Source: Butyrivibrio proteoclasticus B316 (GTDB lineage: Bacteria; Bacillota; Clostridia; Lachnospirales; Lachnospiraceae). Taken from it: DNA of 64,000 nt. Below the pieces are notes generated by a model. It made no database searches. It was not told where the DNA came from and saw only the letters and a list, made by a program, of their open reading frames with translations. Positions 26,601-36,754 of this stretch are shown in pieces (positions within the stretch are counted from its first letter, which is position 1; each line of letters begins with the position of its first letter). The DNA lies in NCBI RefSeq assembly GCF_000145035.1, contig NC_014387.1:124001-188000 (forward strand), written 5' to 3'. The translations under genes and the position numbers were made by a program.

Positions 26601-26672
26601 GGGGCGATTATTGCGGATCCAAATACAATTATCGCCCCATAATTCTATATCTTTAGTTAGCAGCGAAGCTGC
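26601..26672 (+). promoter_or_regulatory. Structured gltB leader
   Basis: GGGGCGAT-T-ATTG (26601-26613) pairs with the strand ending at 26638 with one mismatch, followed by an AT-rich but not T-pure stretch. A second hairpin GCAGC-GAA-GCTGC (26660-26672) ends just before the GGGGAG ribosome site. The first may be a weak terminator of glnN or an attenuator controlling gltBD. Confidence 0.5.
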
Positions 26673-26690
26673 GGGAAGGGGAGTACCCAC

Positions 26691-29600
26691 ATGGAACCAT
26701 GGTTGAATGAGAGAGACGCCTGCGGAATAGGCGCCGTAATTAACATAGATGGAAATGCCGATAACAAGGTTCTTGACGATGCACTTAGCATTGTTGAGAA
26801 GCTTGAACATCGTGCTGGTAAAGATGCCACAGGCAAAGTCGGTGATGGCGTTGGTATTTTGGTGCAGATTTCTCACAAGTTCTTTAAAAAAGAAGCTGAG
26901 AAGTCAGGAATGAAGCTTAAAAGTGCCGGTGATTACGGCATTGGAATGTTCTTTTTGCCACAGGATTCTATGAAGAGAATGTTTGCAAAAAGGCTTCTGG
27001 AAGTTATTGCCCAGAAAGAGAACATGAAGGTTCTTGGCTGGAGAGATGTGCCAACACATCCCGAAATATTGGGACAGGTGGCAGTCGACTGCATGCCCTA
27101 TATTGCTCAGTGCTTTATTGAAAGACCATCCAATGTTCAGCGCGGAGTAGAATTTGACAGACGACTTTATTGCCTTAGGAGAGAGTATGAGAAATCTTCT
27201 GAGGATACTTATATTTGCTCTTTTTCATCCAGAACCATTGTGTATAAAGGAATGTTCCTTGTAGGACAGCTTCGTAATTTCTACGAAGATCTTCTTTCTC
27301 CTGATTATGTTACGGCTATTGCTATGGTTCATAGCCGCTTTTCCACTAATACAACACCGTCATGGCAGAGAGCTCATCCGTACAGAATGATCGCTCATAA
27401 TGGTGAGATCAATACAATCCGTGGTAACAGCGACAGAATGCTTGCCCGTGAAGAGACCATGTCTTCGGATGTTCTTGGTGAAGACCTTGCCAAGGTCTAT
27501 CCTGTAATTGCATCTTCCGGATCAGACTCTGCAATGCTTGATAATACGCTGGAATTTCTGTACATGAATGGTATGGATCTTCCTCTTGCTATGATGCTCA
27601 CAATTCCTGAACCCTGGAAGCACAATGATTTCATGGCCCAGGACAGGAAAGATTTTTACCACTATTATGCAACTATGATGGAGCCATGGGACGGCCCCGC
27701 AGCAGTTCTTTTTACTGATGGTGAAGTGTTCGGCGCTACTCTTGATAGAAACGGACTGCGTCCATCAAGATATTATGTCACCAAGGATAACAGACTCATT
27801 CTCTCTTCTGAGGTGGGTGTCCTTGACATTCCTGAAGAAAACATTGATAAGAAATCCCGCTTGTCACCTGGACATATGCTCCTTGTAGACACCAAAGAGG
27901 GACGAATCATCTCTGATGAAGAATGTAAGGATAAGTATTCCAAGGCAAGCCCTTACGGTGAGTGGCTTGATAGATATCTTTTGCACCTTCATCACCTTAA
28001 TATTCCCAACAAAAAGATTCCTACAAATAGCCAGGAGATGAGAGATAAGCTCTATAAAGTATTTGGCTATTCTTATGAGGATGTTAAGAATCAGATCATG
28101 CCTATGGCTACAAATGGCATAGAACCTACAGTATCTATGGGTACTGACGTACCGCTGGCTATGCTTTCCATGCATCATCAGCCACTGTTTTGCTATTTCA
28201 AGCAGCTCTTTGCCCAGGTAACAAATCCGCCTATTGACTCGCTTCGTGAGAAGGTTGTTACTGATACCACAGTGTACATCGGATCTGATGGAAATCTGTT
28301 AAAAGAAAAGAGTGATAACTGTCGAGTTCTGGAGATCAATAATCCTATCCTTACAGGCGTTGACCTGATGAAGATTGAGGCCCTTGATCAGCCTGGATTT
28401 AAGGTTAGAAAGATTTCTCTTTTGTATTATAAAAATACTCCTGTTGAAAGAGCATTGGAGCAGCTTGACGTGTCTGTTGACAGGGCTGTTGCTGACGGAG
28501 TAAACATCATCATCTTGTCAGACAGGGGAGTTGATGAAAACCACATGCCAATACCATCTCTTCTTGCTGTATCTTCAGTTGAGCAGCATCTGGTTAGAAC
28601 CAAGAGACGCACTGCGGTTTCTCTTATTCTTGAAAGTGGTGAGCCAAGGGATGTTCATCAGATTGCTACTCTTCTTGGTTTTGGTGCAAGAGCTATTCAC
28701 CCTTACCTTGCACAGGAGTGTATCGCAGAACTCATAGATATCGGAATCCTTGATAAGGACTATCACACAGCAATTGCTGATTATAATAAGGCACTTCTTG
28801 GAGGTGTTGTTAAGATTGCGGCTAAGATGGGTATTTCAACACTTCAGTCCTATCAGTCAGCAAGAATCTTTGAAGCAATCGGTTTGTCAAAAGAGCTGGT
28901 GGATAAGTACTTTACCGGAACAACCAGCCGAGTAGGCGGAATCGGAATTGCAGAGATCGGCCAGGACGTAGAGTTTAGGCATAATAGAGCATTTGATCCT
29001 CTGGGACTTTCAACAGATACTACCCTTGATTCTATCGGCTTCCATTCACTTAGAAGCGGTGAGGACAAGGAAGATCATATGTACAGCCCTAAGACTATTG
29101 TTACTCTTCAGAGAGCAGTCAGAGAGGGCGACTACGAGAGATTTAAAGAGTACAGTCAGATGGTGGATGATGAGGACAGACCTCATACTCTGAGAGCTCT
29201 TTTATCATTTGTTCCTGCAGATAAGCCGGTGCCAATTGAGGAAGTTGAAAGCGAAGAGGAAATCGTAAAGCGTTTCCAGACAGGTGCCATGAGTTACGGC
29301 TCTCTTTCCAAGGAGGCCCATGAGACTCTTGCCATAGCTATGAACAGACTTGGAGGCAAGTCTAATACCGGAGAAGGCGGCGAGGATATTGCCCGCTTTG
29401 GAACAGAGAGAAACAGTGCAGTTAAGCAGGTGGCATCAGGAAGATTCGGCGTAACAAGCCAGTATTTGCAGTCTGCAAAAGAAATCCAGATCAAGATGGC
29501 TCAGGGAGCTAAGCCCGGTGAGGGCGGACATCTTCCAGGCAAAAAGGTATATCCATGGGTTGCAAGTACTCGTTACTCAACTCCAGGCGTAGCCCTTATT

Positions 29601-31259
29601 TCACCGCCACCTCACCATGATATCTATTCAATTGAGGATCTGGCGCAGCTTATTTATGACCTTAAAAATGCCAATGATAAGGCAAGAATATCAGTTAAGC
29701 TGGTTTCAGAAGCAGGTGTAGGCACTATTGCATCAGGTGTTGCCAAGGCAGGAGCACAGGTAATTCTGGTGTCAGGATATGACGGAGGAACAGGTGCAGC
29801 TCCTTCTTCATCAGTTCATCACGCTGGACTTCCGTGGGAACTTGGTGTGAGTGAAGCGCACCAGTCACTTCTTGATAACGGCCTTAGAAGTCGTGTTGTA
29901 CTTGAAACAGATGGTAAACTCATGACAGGTAGAGATGTTGCTATTGCAGCCCTTCTTGGAGCAGAGGAGTTTGGATTTGCTACCGCTCCCCTTGTATGCA
30001 TGGGATGTATGATGATGCGTGTCTGCAATAAGGATACTTGCCCTGTTGGTATCGCAACTCAGAATGAGGAACTTAGAAAGCGCTTTAAGGGTAAGCCAGA
30101 GCATGTTATGAACTTCATGCTCTTTGTGGCAAGACAGCTTCGTGAGATCATGAGTCAGCTTGGCTTTAGAACCGTAGAGGAGATGGTAGGAAGAACAGAT
30201 AAGCTTGCCATGAGAACCTACGGCGGAAGTGATATGGATATCAAAAAGCGCAAGGAGGCAGCAGATCTTAGCCGTATCCTTGACAGAGCATATGTGGACA
30301 GAAAAGATAACCACTTTGATCCTAAGGAAGTTTATAACTTTGGTCTTGAGAAGACACTGGATTCAAAGGTGCTGATTCCTGCGTATGAGAAAAATAAAGA
30401 TAAGTTGGGCATGCAGATTTATACAGGAAAGCAAGCAGGTAAGACGAAGGATGCCCAGGCTGACAACAGGCTGCTTGTAAAAGTTGATGTATCCAGTACC
30501 GACAGGAGCTTTGGAACACTTCTTGGCAGCAGAGTAACTGCTGATTACCAGAATATTCTTGTAGAAGACAGTATTGTTGTTGAGGCACAGGGCGGAGGAG
30601 GTCAGTCCTTTGGCGCATTCCTTCCTAAGGGCGTAACCATTAGGCTCTACGGCGATGCTAATGATGGATTTGGTAAGGGCTTGTCCGGAGGTAAAGTAGT
30701 TGTAAGACCTTCTGAGAAAGCAACCTTCAAAGCTCATGAGAATATCATTATAGGTAACGTTGCACTTTACGGCGCAACAGCAGGAAAGGCTTATGTCTGC
30801 GGCGTTGCAGGTGAGAGATTCTGCGTACGTAATTCTGGAGCTGTTGCTGTAGCAGAAGGTTGCGGCGATCACGGGCTTGAATACATGACCGGCGGAAGAG
30901 CAGTAATCCTTGGCATGACAGGCAAGAACTTCGCGGCCGGTATGAGTGGTGGAATTGCTTATGTCCTTGATAGAGAACATACTCTTTACCTTCGAATGAA
31001 CAAGGATATGGCATCACTTTGCGAGCTTACAGAGAAATATGATATAGCAGAGCTCAGAGGAATCCTTGAGGACTATGTAAAAGAGACAGACTCTGAATTT
31101 GCTAAGGAAATCCTGTCTGACTTTGAAAACTATATTCCGGATTTCAAGAAAATCGTTCCTAATGACTATCAGAAGATGCTGACAGCAATCGGAAGGCTCG
31201 AGGAGCAGGGTATTGATCATGATACTGCAGTTCTTGAAGCTTTCAAGGAACTTACGTAA
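26691..31259 (+). CDS. gltB: Glutamate synthase large subunit
   Basis: 1522-residue subunit of NADPH-GOGAT. A short propeptide of ten residues precedes the nucleophile Cys11 (DACGIGAV), which hydrolyses glutamine. The glutaminase domain is followed by the central domain, the FMN-binding synthase barrel with KPGEGGHLPGKKV and YDGGTGAAPSSS, the 3Fe-4S cysteines in CMMMRVCNKDTCPVG, and the C-terminal GXGXG beta-helix. With GltD it turns 2-oxoglutarate and glutamine into two glutamates. AAGGGGAG precedes ATG 26691. It forms the ammonium-assimilating cycle with GlnN. Confidence 0.96.
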   Translation: MEPWLNERDACGIGAVINIDGNADNKVLDDALSIVEKLEHRAGKDATGKVGDGVGILVQISHKFFKKEAEKSGMKLKSAGDYGIGMFFLPQDSMKRMFAKRLLEVIAQKENMKVLGWRDVPTHPEILGQVAVDCMPYIAQCFIERPSNVQRGVEFDRRLYCLRREYEKSSEDTYICSFSSRTIVYKGMFLVGQLRNFYEDLLSPDYVTAIAMVHSRFSTNTTPSWQRAHPYRMIAHNGEINTIRGNSDRMLAREETMSSDVLGEDLAKVYPVIASSGSDSAMLDNTLEFLYMNGMDLPLAMMLTIPEPWKHNDFMAQDRKDFYHYYATMMEPWDGPAAVLFTDGEVFGATLDRNGLRPSRYYVTKDNRLILSSEVGVLDIPEENIDKKSRLSPGHMLLVDTKEGRIISDEECKDKYSKASPYGEWLDRYLLHLHHLNIPNKKIPTNSQEMRDKLYKVFGYSYEDVKNQIMPMATNGIEPTVSMGTDVPLAMLSMHHQPLFCYFKQLFAQVTNPPIDSLREKVVTDTTVYIGSDGNLLKEKSDNCRVLEINNPILTGVDLMKIEALDQPGFKVRKISLLYYKNTPVERALEQLDVSVDRAVADGVNIIILSDRGVDENHMPIPSLLAVSSVEQHLVRTKRRTAVSLILESGEPRDVHQIATLLGFGARAIHPYLAQECIAELIDIGILDKDYHTAIADYNKALLGGVVKIAAKMGISTLQSYQSARIFEAIGLSKELVDKYFTGTTSRVGGIGIAEIGQDVEFRHNRAFDPLGLSTDTTLDSIGFHSLRSGEDKEDHMYSPKTIVTLQRAVREGDYERFKEYSQMVDDEDRPHTLRALLSFVPADKPVPIEEVESEEEIVKRFQTGAMSYGSLSKEAHETLAIAMNRLGGKSNTGEGGEDIARFGTERNSAVKQVASGRFGVTSQYLQSAKEIQIKMAQGAKPGEGGHLPGKKVYPWVASTRYSTPGVALISPPPHHDIYSIEDLAQLIYDLKNANDKARISVKLVSEAGVGTIASGVAKAGAQVILVSGYDGGTGAAPSSSVHHAGLPWELGVSEAHQSLLDNGLRSRVVLETDGKLMTGRDVAIAALLGAEEFGFATAPLVCMGCMMMRVCNKDTCPVGIATQNEELRKRFKGKPEHVMNFMLFVARQLREIMSQLGFRTVEEMVGRTDKLAMRTYGGSDMDIKKRKEAADLSRILDRAYVDRKDNHFDPKEVYNFGLEKTLDSKVLIPAYEKNKDKLGMQIYTGKQAGKTKDAQADNRLLVKVDVSSTDRSFGTLLGSRVTADYQNILVEDSIVVEAQGGGGQSFGAFLPKGVTIRLYGDANDGFGKGLSGGKVVVRPSEKATFKAHENIIIGNVALYGATAGKAYVCGVAGERFCVRNSGAVAVAEGCGDHGLEYMTGGRAVILGMTGKNFAAGMSGGIAYVLDREHTLYLRMNKDMASLCELTEKYDIAELRGILEDYVKETDSEFAKEILSDFENYIPDFKKIVPNDYQKMLTAIGRLEEQGIDHDTAVLEAFKELT

Positions 31260-31272
31260 GGAGGATAGCGCG

Positions 31273-32886
31273 ATGGGAAAAGATACAGGATTTCTTGAAT
31301 ATAAAAGAAAAAACAACGGAGATGTACCTCCAAAGGAAAGAATTAAAACTTTTGAGGAGTTTCATACTCCTCTTATGACCGAGGAGAGAAGGCAGCAGGC
31401 TTCAAGATGTATGAACTGTGGTGTTCCCTTCTGTCAGTCAGCAATGAACCTCAGCGGAATGGTGACAGGATGTCCCCTTCATAATCTGATACCTGAGTGG
31501 AATGATGAGGTTTACAAGGGGCACGACAAGCATGCCTTTGCAAGACTTCACAAGACCAGCAACTTCCCGGAGTTTACTGGAAGAGTATGTCCTGCCCTTT
31601 GCGAGAAGGCATGCATGTGCGGACAGTACGGCGATTCAGTAACGGTTCATGACAACGAGCTTTATCTGGTGGAGACTGCTTTTGAAAATGGCTACATCCA
31701 GCCTATGGTACCTTCTATCAGAAGTGGTAAAAGAGTTGCCGTTGTAGGAAGCGGTCCTTCAGGCCTGGCAGTTGCTGATGAGTTAAATCACAGAGGTCAT
31801 AGCGTCGAAGTCTTTGAAAGAGAAGATGAAATAGGCGGACTTCTCATGTATGGAATTCCCAATATGAAGCTTGACAAGACCGTCATCAAGAGAAGACGTG
31901 CTCTTATGGAGGCTGAAGGAGTTGTGTTCCATACGGGTGTGAATATTGGAGATAACAGTATTGCAACTGAGAAAAAGACTGGAAAAGCCAAAGCAGGATC
32001 AGATAGTAAACAGGTAACAGCGCAGGACCTACTTGCGAAATTCGATGCAGTAGTTATGTGCTGTGGAGCTAAAAAAGCACGTCCTCTTCCTGCAGCTGAT
32101 CCTGAGAAAGTTGGCGGCGTATATTATGCTGTGGACTTCCTTACACAGACCACTAAGGCTCTTATGGAATCATCAGGAGTGAAAGATAGAGCAAAAAAAG
32201 AAGATTATAGTGGTTTGGTTAAGCTTGTATCAGATCAGGCTGATAAATCTTCAGAGACATTGAAAAATCATGGTGGCTATATCGACGCTGCCGGTAAGAA
32301 CGTAGTTATAGTCGGAGGAGGCGATACCGGAAATGACTGTATTGCAACAGTCATAAGACATGGGGTAAAGAGTGTTACAGCCCTTGAGATGATGCCCAAG
32401 CCTCCTGCAGAGCGCGCAGCAAATAACCCATGGCCCGAGTGGCCCAAAACTCTCAAGACAGACTACGGCCATGAGGAAGCAATATACCTCTTTGGCAATG
32501 ATCCAAGAGTATACGAGACTACAGTTAAAAGCGTAACCACAGATAAAAAAGGAAATATCAAGCAGATCGAAACCGTTAAAGTAGCATTCAAAGACGGAAA
32601 ACTTACAGAAGTAGCCGGCTCAGAGAAAACACTTAAGTGTGACCTTCTCCTTATCGCAGCAGGTTTTGTCGGCTGCGAAGACTACTCTGCTGATGCCTTT
32701 TCACTTAAGCGCAGCCCTCGAGGCACAGTAGTTACCGAAGACGGCGGCTACCACATCCCTAATACCAAAATCTTCTCTGCCGGTGATATGCACCGCGGCC
32801 AGTCCCTGGTTGTATGGGCTATTGCAGAAGGCAGAGCCTGTGCTAGAAAAGTTGATGAGTATCTGATGGGATATACGAATCTGTAG
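31273..32886 (+). CDS. gltD: Glutamate synthase small subunit
   Basis: 537-residue flavoprotein that oxidises NAD(P)H and passes electrons to GltB. N-terminal cysteines for 4Fe-4S clusters are seen in CMNCGVPFCQ and CPALCEKACMCG; FAD binding at GSGPSGLAVADEL and NAD(P)H binding at GGGDTGNDC. It is about 45 residues longer than typical, due to a charged insert TEKKTGKAKAGSDSKQ near residue 240 and additions near 310. ATG 31273 is preceded by AAGGAGG overlapping the gltB stop; the in-frame ATG at 31213 lies inside gltB. Confidence 0.95.
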   Translation: MGKDTGFLEYKRKNNGDVPPKERIKTFEEFHTPLMTEERRQQASRCMNCGVPFCQSAMNLSGMVTGCPLHNLIPEWNDEVYKGHDKHAFARLHKTSNFPEFTGRVCPALCEKACMCGQYGDSVTVHDNELYLVETAFENGYIQPMVPSIRSGKRVAVVGSGPSGLAVADELNHRGHSVEVFEREDEIGGLLMYGIPNMKLDKTVIKRRRALMEAEGVVFHTGVNIGDNSIATEKKTGKAKAGSDSKQVTAQDLLAKFDAVVMCCGAKKARPLPAADPEKVGGVYYAVDFLTQTTKALMESSGVKDRAKKEDYSGLVKLVSDQADKSSETLKNHGGYIDAAGKNVVIVGGGDTGNDCIATVIRHGVKSVTALEMMPKPPAERAANNPWPEWPKTLKTDYGHEEAIYLFGNDPRVYETTVKSVTTDKKGNIKQIETVKVAFKDGKLTEVAGSEKTLKCDLLLIAAGFVGCEDYSADAFSLKRSPRGTVVTEDGGYHIPNTKIFSAGDMHRGQSLVVWAIAEGRACARKVDEYLMGYTNL

Positions 32887-32932
32887 TAATTTATAGCGAC
32901 TACTGAGCTAGATTATTTGAGTAAATGAATAT

Positions 32933-32977
32933 AAGGCTTCCAGAACTGCCCTACAAAAGCGGTTTTGGAAGCCTTTT
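32933..32977 (+). terminator. Intrinsic terminator of the nitrogen operon
   Basis: AAGGCTTCCA-GAACTG pairs with CGGTTTTGGAAGCCTT with one interruption and continues into TTTT. It ends the amt-asnB-glnN-gltB-gltD block. Confidence 0.85.
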
Positions 32978-33009
32978 GTCTGACAAAAGGCGCGTACAGG
33001 AAAAGATAA

Positions 33010-33094
33010 ACTTCGGAATAATATTATAAATAAATGACAATCTTCCGAATAAAATCTGCAAACTATTGATAATCTTCCGAACAAAACCTATAAT
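33010..33094 (+). promoter_or_regulatory. Promoter with repeated CTTCCGAA sites
   Basis: TTGATA (33066-33071) and TATAAT (33089-33094) are 17 bases apart. The spacer between them contains AATCTTCCGAACAAAA, which repeats AATCTTCCGAATAAAA 32 bases upstream (33039-33054); an inverted copy CTTCGGAAT lies at 33010-33018. Three copies of the same core, one of them within the promoter spacer, suggest an operator, perhaps for the HTH of the downstream protein itself. Confidence 0.6.
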
Positions 33095-33127
33095 TATGTT
33101 GTATAAAAGAGAAATATGGAGATAGCC

Positions 33128-35038
33128 ATGAAAAATAGCAAAGAAATTGCAATTGAATGGGGAATTACAGAAAGAAGTGTTCTCAATATGTGCAATGAGG
33201 GCAAGATTCCAGGCGCTTACAAGGAAGGCAGAAAATGGCAAATTCCAGATGATGCGGTAAAACCAGCTGACGGCAGAGTCAGAACAGGCGAGTACAGAAA
33301 AAATCTCATTTCAACATCTCCTGCACCAAACACAGATAAAAGCGACCCTAACAGCACATCCACCACGACAAAGCCTCTTCCTATCGGCATCTCTGACTAC
33401 ATTCGAGCCCAGTCCGAGTATTACTATGTCGATAAGACCATGCTCATCAAGGACTTCCTGGACAGAAAGCCAATGGTATCACTTTTTACCAGACCCAGGA
33501 GATTTGGCAAAACTCTCAACATGGATATGCTCAGAGTATTCTTTGAAATATCAGAAGAAGACACCAGCATTTATTTCAAGGATAAACAAATATGGTCCTG
33601 CGGTGATAGCTATACCAGGCATCAGGGTAAATATCCTGTAATCTTTCTGACATTCAAGGACGTTAAGTTTGACTCCTGGGAAGCTACCCTTAATAAGTTG
33701 TCAGCGCTCCTTCAGGCAGAATACGGTAGACATAGCGAGCTGGCAGACAGCACCAAATTGGCTGATTACGAGAAGGCTTATTATAACAAGATAGTAAGTG
33801 GCTCAGCTAATGAAGTAGATCTTTCATCCGCCCTTGAGAACCTCTCCAGAATGCTCTATGAGCACTACGGGACAAACACCATAATTATCATAGATGAGTA
33901 TGACACGCCTATTCAGGAAGGCTATTCCAAGAATTTCTATGATGAAATTATAGGATTTATGCGAAATCTCTTCTCCGGAGGTTTTAAAGATAACAAGTTC
34001 CTTGCATATGGCTTCCTTACAGGAATACTTCGCATAGCTCAGGAGAGTATTTTTAGCGGACTTAACAATCTTTCCGTCAACACCGTACTGGACGATGATT
34101 ACGATAGTTATTTTGGATTCACTTACCCTGAGGTACATCAGATGATGGAATACTACGGATGTACCAACAAGGGAAAAGAGCTGCAGCAATGGTACGACGG
34201 ATACCTCTTTGGAAATCAGGAAATCTATAATCCCTGGTCAGTTATCAATTACATATCCAAAGGTTGTGTTCCCCAGGCATATTGGGTTAATGCAGGCAGG
34301 AACGAGATCATAGAAGATGTTATGAAGATGACTTTCGAGGACGTGTATGAGAGATTATCTGCACTAATGCAGGGAGAAAAAGTCGTAGCTAGAATCAATC
34401 AGACCACCGTTTACAGATCACTTTCTGATGATCCCGCCAATATTTATAGCATCCTTCTGGTTGCCGGATACCTCAAGATCGTCAAAAAACACCTCCAGGC
34501 AGATGGTAGCTATCTCTGTGAAATAGCAATTCCCAATAACGAAATTGCTGCTGTATATAAAACAGAGATCCTGTCTTACTATGCAAACATCGGAGTTATC
34601 AAGGACACCACCTCCAATGTCATAGCAGAGAGCCTATATTCCAATGATAAAGACAGACTCCAGAAGGCGGTTGGTGAATACATGACCAAATCCATAAGCT
34701 TCTATGACGCTGGAGCAGAAGGCTTCTATCACGGACTTGTCCTAGGACTTATTGCTTTAATGGATAATCAGTACAGGATTAAGTCAAACCGAGAGTCCGG
34801 GGATGGCCGATATGATGTCAGTCTCTCTCCAAAAGACAAAAAACACGCCGGAATTATTATGGAAATAAAATGGGAAAAAGACCTTGATCAAGCCGAATTA
34901 TACAAACTGGCTGACAAAGCACTTTCACAGATAGACGACAAACATTACGATTCTGAAATGTTACAAGACGGCGTCACTGACATCATTAAGTTTGGTATGG
35001 CTTTTTCAGGAAAAGAAGTAGCAATAAAGACAAGATAA
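33128..35038 (+). CDS. HTH-AAA ATPase-like-PD-(D/E)XK fusion protein
   Basis: 636-residue protein. Residues 1-45 form an excisionase/MerR-like helix-turn-helix (SKEIAIEWGITERSVLNMCNEGKIPG, then GRKWQIP). After a Ser/Thr/Pro linker comes an AAA-ATPase-like domain (YYVDKTMLIKDFLDRK, P-loop variant TRPRRFGKTLNMDML, Walker B IIIIDEYDTPI) and a C-terminal DUF1703-type nuclease-like domain (YDVSLSPKDKKHAGIIMEIKW). The ATPase-DUF1703 pair is very common in gut Clostridia and Bacteroidetes, with unknown function; the added HTH is less usual. I chose ATG 33128, preceded by GGAGA; ATG 33116 overlaps that site. Single gene with its own promoter and terminator. Confidence 0.88.
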   Translation: MKNSKEIAIEWGITERSVLNMCNEGKIPGAYKEGRKWQIPDDAVKPADGRVRTGEYRKNLISTSPAPNTDKSDPNSTSTTTKPLPIGISDYIRAQSEYYYVDKTMLIKDFLDRKPMVSLFTRPRRFGKTLNMDMLRVFFEISEEDTSIYFKDKQIWSCGDSYTRHQGKYPVIFLTFKDVKFDSWEATLNKLSALLQAEYGRHSELADSTKLADYEKAYYNKIVSGSANEVDLSSALENLSRMLYEHYGTNTIIIIDEYDTPIQEGYSKNFYDEIIGFMRNLFSGGFKDNKFLAYGFLTGILRIAQESIFSGLNNLSVNTVLDDDYDSYFGFTYPEVHQMMEYYGCTNKGKELQQWYDGYLFGNQEIYNPWSVINYISKGCVPQAYWVNAGRNEIIEDVMKMTFEDVYERLSALMQGEKVVARINQTTVYRSLSDDPANIYSILLVAGYLKIVKKHLQADGSYLCEIAIPNNEIAAVYKTEILSYYANIGVIKDTTSNVIAESLYSNDKDRLQKAVGEYMTKSISFYDAGAEGFYHGLVLGLIALMDNQYRIKSNRESGDGRYDVSLSPKDKKHAGIIMEIKWEKDLDQAELYKLADKALSQIDDKHYDSEMLQDGVTDIIKFGMAFSGKEVAIKTR

Positions 35039-35073
35039 ATACAAGAAGCAAAAACAATATATAGATTATTGTC

Positions 35074-35106
35074 AAGAAAGCATCCGGTATGGGTGCTTTC
35101 TTTTTT
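35074..35106 (+). terminator. Intrinsic terminator
   Basis: GAAAGCA-TCC pairs with GG-GTGCTTTC and is followed by TTTTTTG. It lies between two convergent genes and serves the HTH-ATPase gene. Confidence 0.85.
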
Positions 35107-35108
35107 GT

Positions 35109-35918
35109 TTATTTTACCAGTTCCCAAAAAGCAACAGCGCTGCAGGCGGCTACGTTTAGAGAATCGACGCCATGAGCCATTGGGATTTTTACACAACAGT
35201 CACAAGCTGCGATTGTTTCAGGAAGAAGGCCGTCTCCCTCAGCACCAAGGAAAATGGCAAGCTTGTCGGCATTTTTAAGTTCTGGATCACTGATATCTTT
35301 TGTATCGTTTCTAAGGGCCATGGCTACAGTCTTAAAGCCAAGGCCTTTTATTGTGTCTATTTCTGAGCCCTCAGGCAGAAATGTCCATGGTATCTGGAAC
35401 ACAGTGCCCATGCTGACTCTGGCAGCACGGCGATATAATGGATCAGTGGATCCGTGAGTGAAAAGAACTGCATCAAGCCCTAGGGCTGCAGCGTTTCTAA
35501 CAATTGCACCGAGGTTTGTTGGATTAGTAACGTTTTCAAGAACAGCGATACGATGAGCATCTTTTACTAGGCTTTCCACGCTTGGAAGTACTTTTCTTCT
35601 CATTGCGCAAAGAACTCCGCGGGTTAAGTGGAAACCGGTAATCTGAGTGAGAACCTGTGACTCTGCGATGTAAATTGGAGCGTTTTCACATCTCTCAATA
35701 ATTTCCGCAGCCTCTTTTTCAGTCTGACCCTTCTCAAGCAAAAGAGAAATTGGTTCATATCCAGCATCCAGCGCACGTCCAATAACCTTGGGACTTTCTG
35801 CGATGAAGATTCCAAGGTCTGGCTCATTTATATGGAATAATTGATTCTCCGAAAACTGATGATAGATGGACAGCTTGGGAGTATTGATATCTGTAACTTC
35901 GATGAATTCTTTTGACAT
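35109..35918 (-). CDS. SpoU/TrmH family RNA methyltransferase
   Basis: 269-residue SPOUT enzyme that 2'-O-methylates rRNA or tRNA with SAM. All three family motifs are present: NPTNLGAIVRNAAALG, FLGAEGDGLLPE and IPMAHGVDSLNVAACSAVAFWE at the C-terminus, where the trefoil knot binds SAM. The N-terminal 110 residues are a substrate-binding extension as in TsnR/RlmB-like proteins. The exact target nucleotide is not evident. AAGGA lies about 10 bases before the start. Confidence 0.92.
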   Translation of the reverse strand: MSKEFIEVTDINTPKLSIYHQFSENQLFHINEPDLGIFIAESPKVIGRALDAGYEPISLLLEKGQTEKEAAEIIERCENAPIYIAESQVLTQITGFHLTRGVLCAMRRKVLPSVESLVKDAHRIAVLENVTNPTNLGAIVRNAAALGLDAVLFTHGSTDPLYRRAARVSMGTVFQIPWTFLPEGSEIDTIKGLGFKTVAMALRNDTKDISDPELKNADKLAIFLGAEGDGLLPETIAACDCCVKIPMAHGVDSLNVAACSAVAFWELVK

Positions 35919-35986
35919 GGGTATGAAATCCTTATTTATAGATATATCTGCGCATAAGTGACTTATACAGGTGGATAAATTATTCC

Positions 35987-36754
35987 TTAATGAATCACAA
36001 CAGGAAGCGAAGGCTGCTGTGAAACCTCTGTTAGAGCCTTTTCGTCAGCGACTGGGGAGAATGGAATATGGTCAGTAATATCCCTTACAAACACTGGCGT
36101 TCCGTCCCCGTTTAGAAATCCCTTAACATAATCCTGAATTGAATGAAGTCTATATGGGAAGCTCATTCCTCCCATGTGCTTCTGGGTTAAATGGTGGATG
36201 TCGGAGCCGCCACTCATGAGAAATCCGTGCTCTAAGCCGTACTGATAGCAGAGAGCGTTCTGATAATCAGGATTTTCGGCGTTGAAGCCCTCTATACCAT
36301 CAACATCATTTGGAGCCAGATGAATTGTGTTTAGGTATCCTCTTTCTCTGTAGGGATGAGCCTGGAGCATAATACCGCCAATTGCATGTACTGCGGCGTA
36401 GAGCTCAGGCCTTGTCATGTCCAGAATCTCAGGAGTCTTCTTGAGCCACTCTTTATCTATTCCATACAAAAGATATTCATCTCCTTGAAAGCAGACTTCA
36501 GCTCCAAAGAAAACATCAAAATCAGCATCTTTGGCGGCTTCCAGTGCATGCTCATATCCCTTGCAGTATTGTTCAACCCACTCTGTCCATGGAAGGCTCC
36601 TTGGTACAGCTGTATTTCCGTTAAAAAAGTGATCGGTAACGATCATTCCGCTGTAGCCGATTGCCTTCATGTGTTCAATATATTCTTTTGCCGGAGTATC
36701 AGAGCAGGCACTCCCTTCTATAGTGTGAAGATGCGTTTCGTAGATGTATTCCAT
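35987..36754 (-). CDS. PHP domain phosphoesterase-like protein
   Basis: 255-residue protein with the PHP metal-binding motifs: ETHLHT near the N-terminus, IVTDHFF, EVCFQGDEYLLYGI, QAHPYRE and GGSDIHH. These histidines and aspartates bind a di- or trinuclear metal site; relatives include histidinol phosphatases and nucleotide phosphoesterases. I chose ATG 36754 because HLHT should lie close to the N-terminus; the longer reading to 36802 adds basic residues without homology or ribosome site. Divergent from the glycerate permease gene. Confidence 0.85.
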   Translation of the reverse strand: MEYIYETHLHTIEGSACSDTPAKEYIEHMKAIGYSGMIVTDHFFNGNTAVPRSLPWTEWVEQYCKGYEHALEAAKDADFDVFFGAEVCFQGDEYLLYGIDKEWLKKTPEILDMTRPELYAAVHAIGGIMLQAHPYRERGYLNTIHLAPNDVDGIEGFNAENPDYQNALCYQYGLEHGFLMSGGSDIHHLTQKHMGGMSFPYRLHSIQDYVKGFLNGDGTPVFVRDITDHIPFSPVADEKALTEVSQQPSLPVVIH

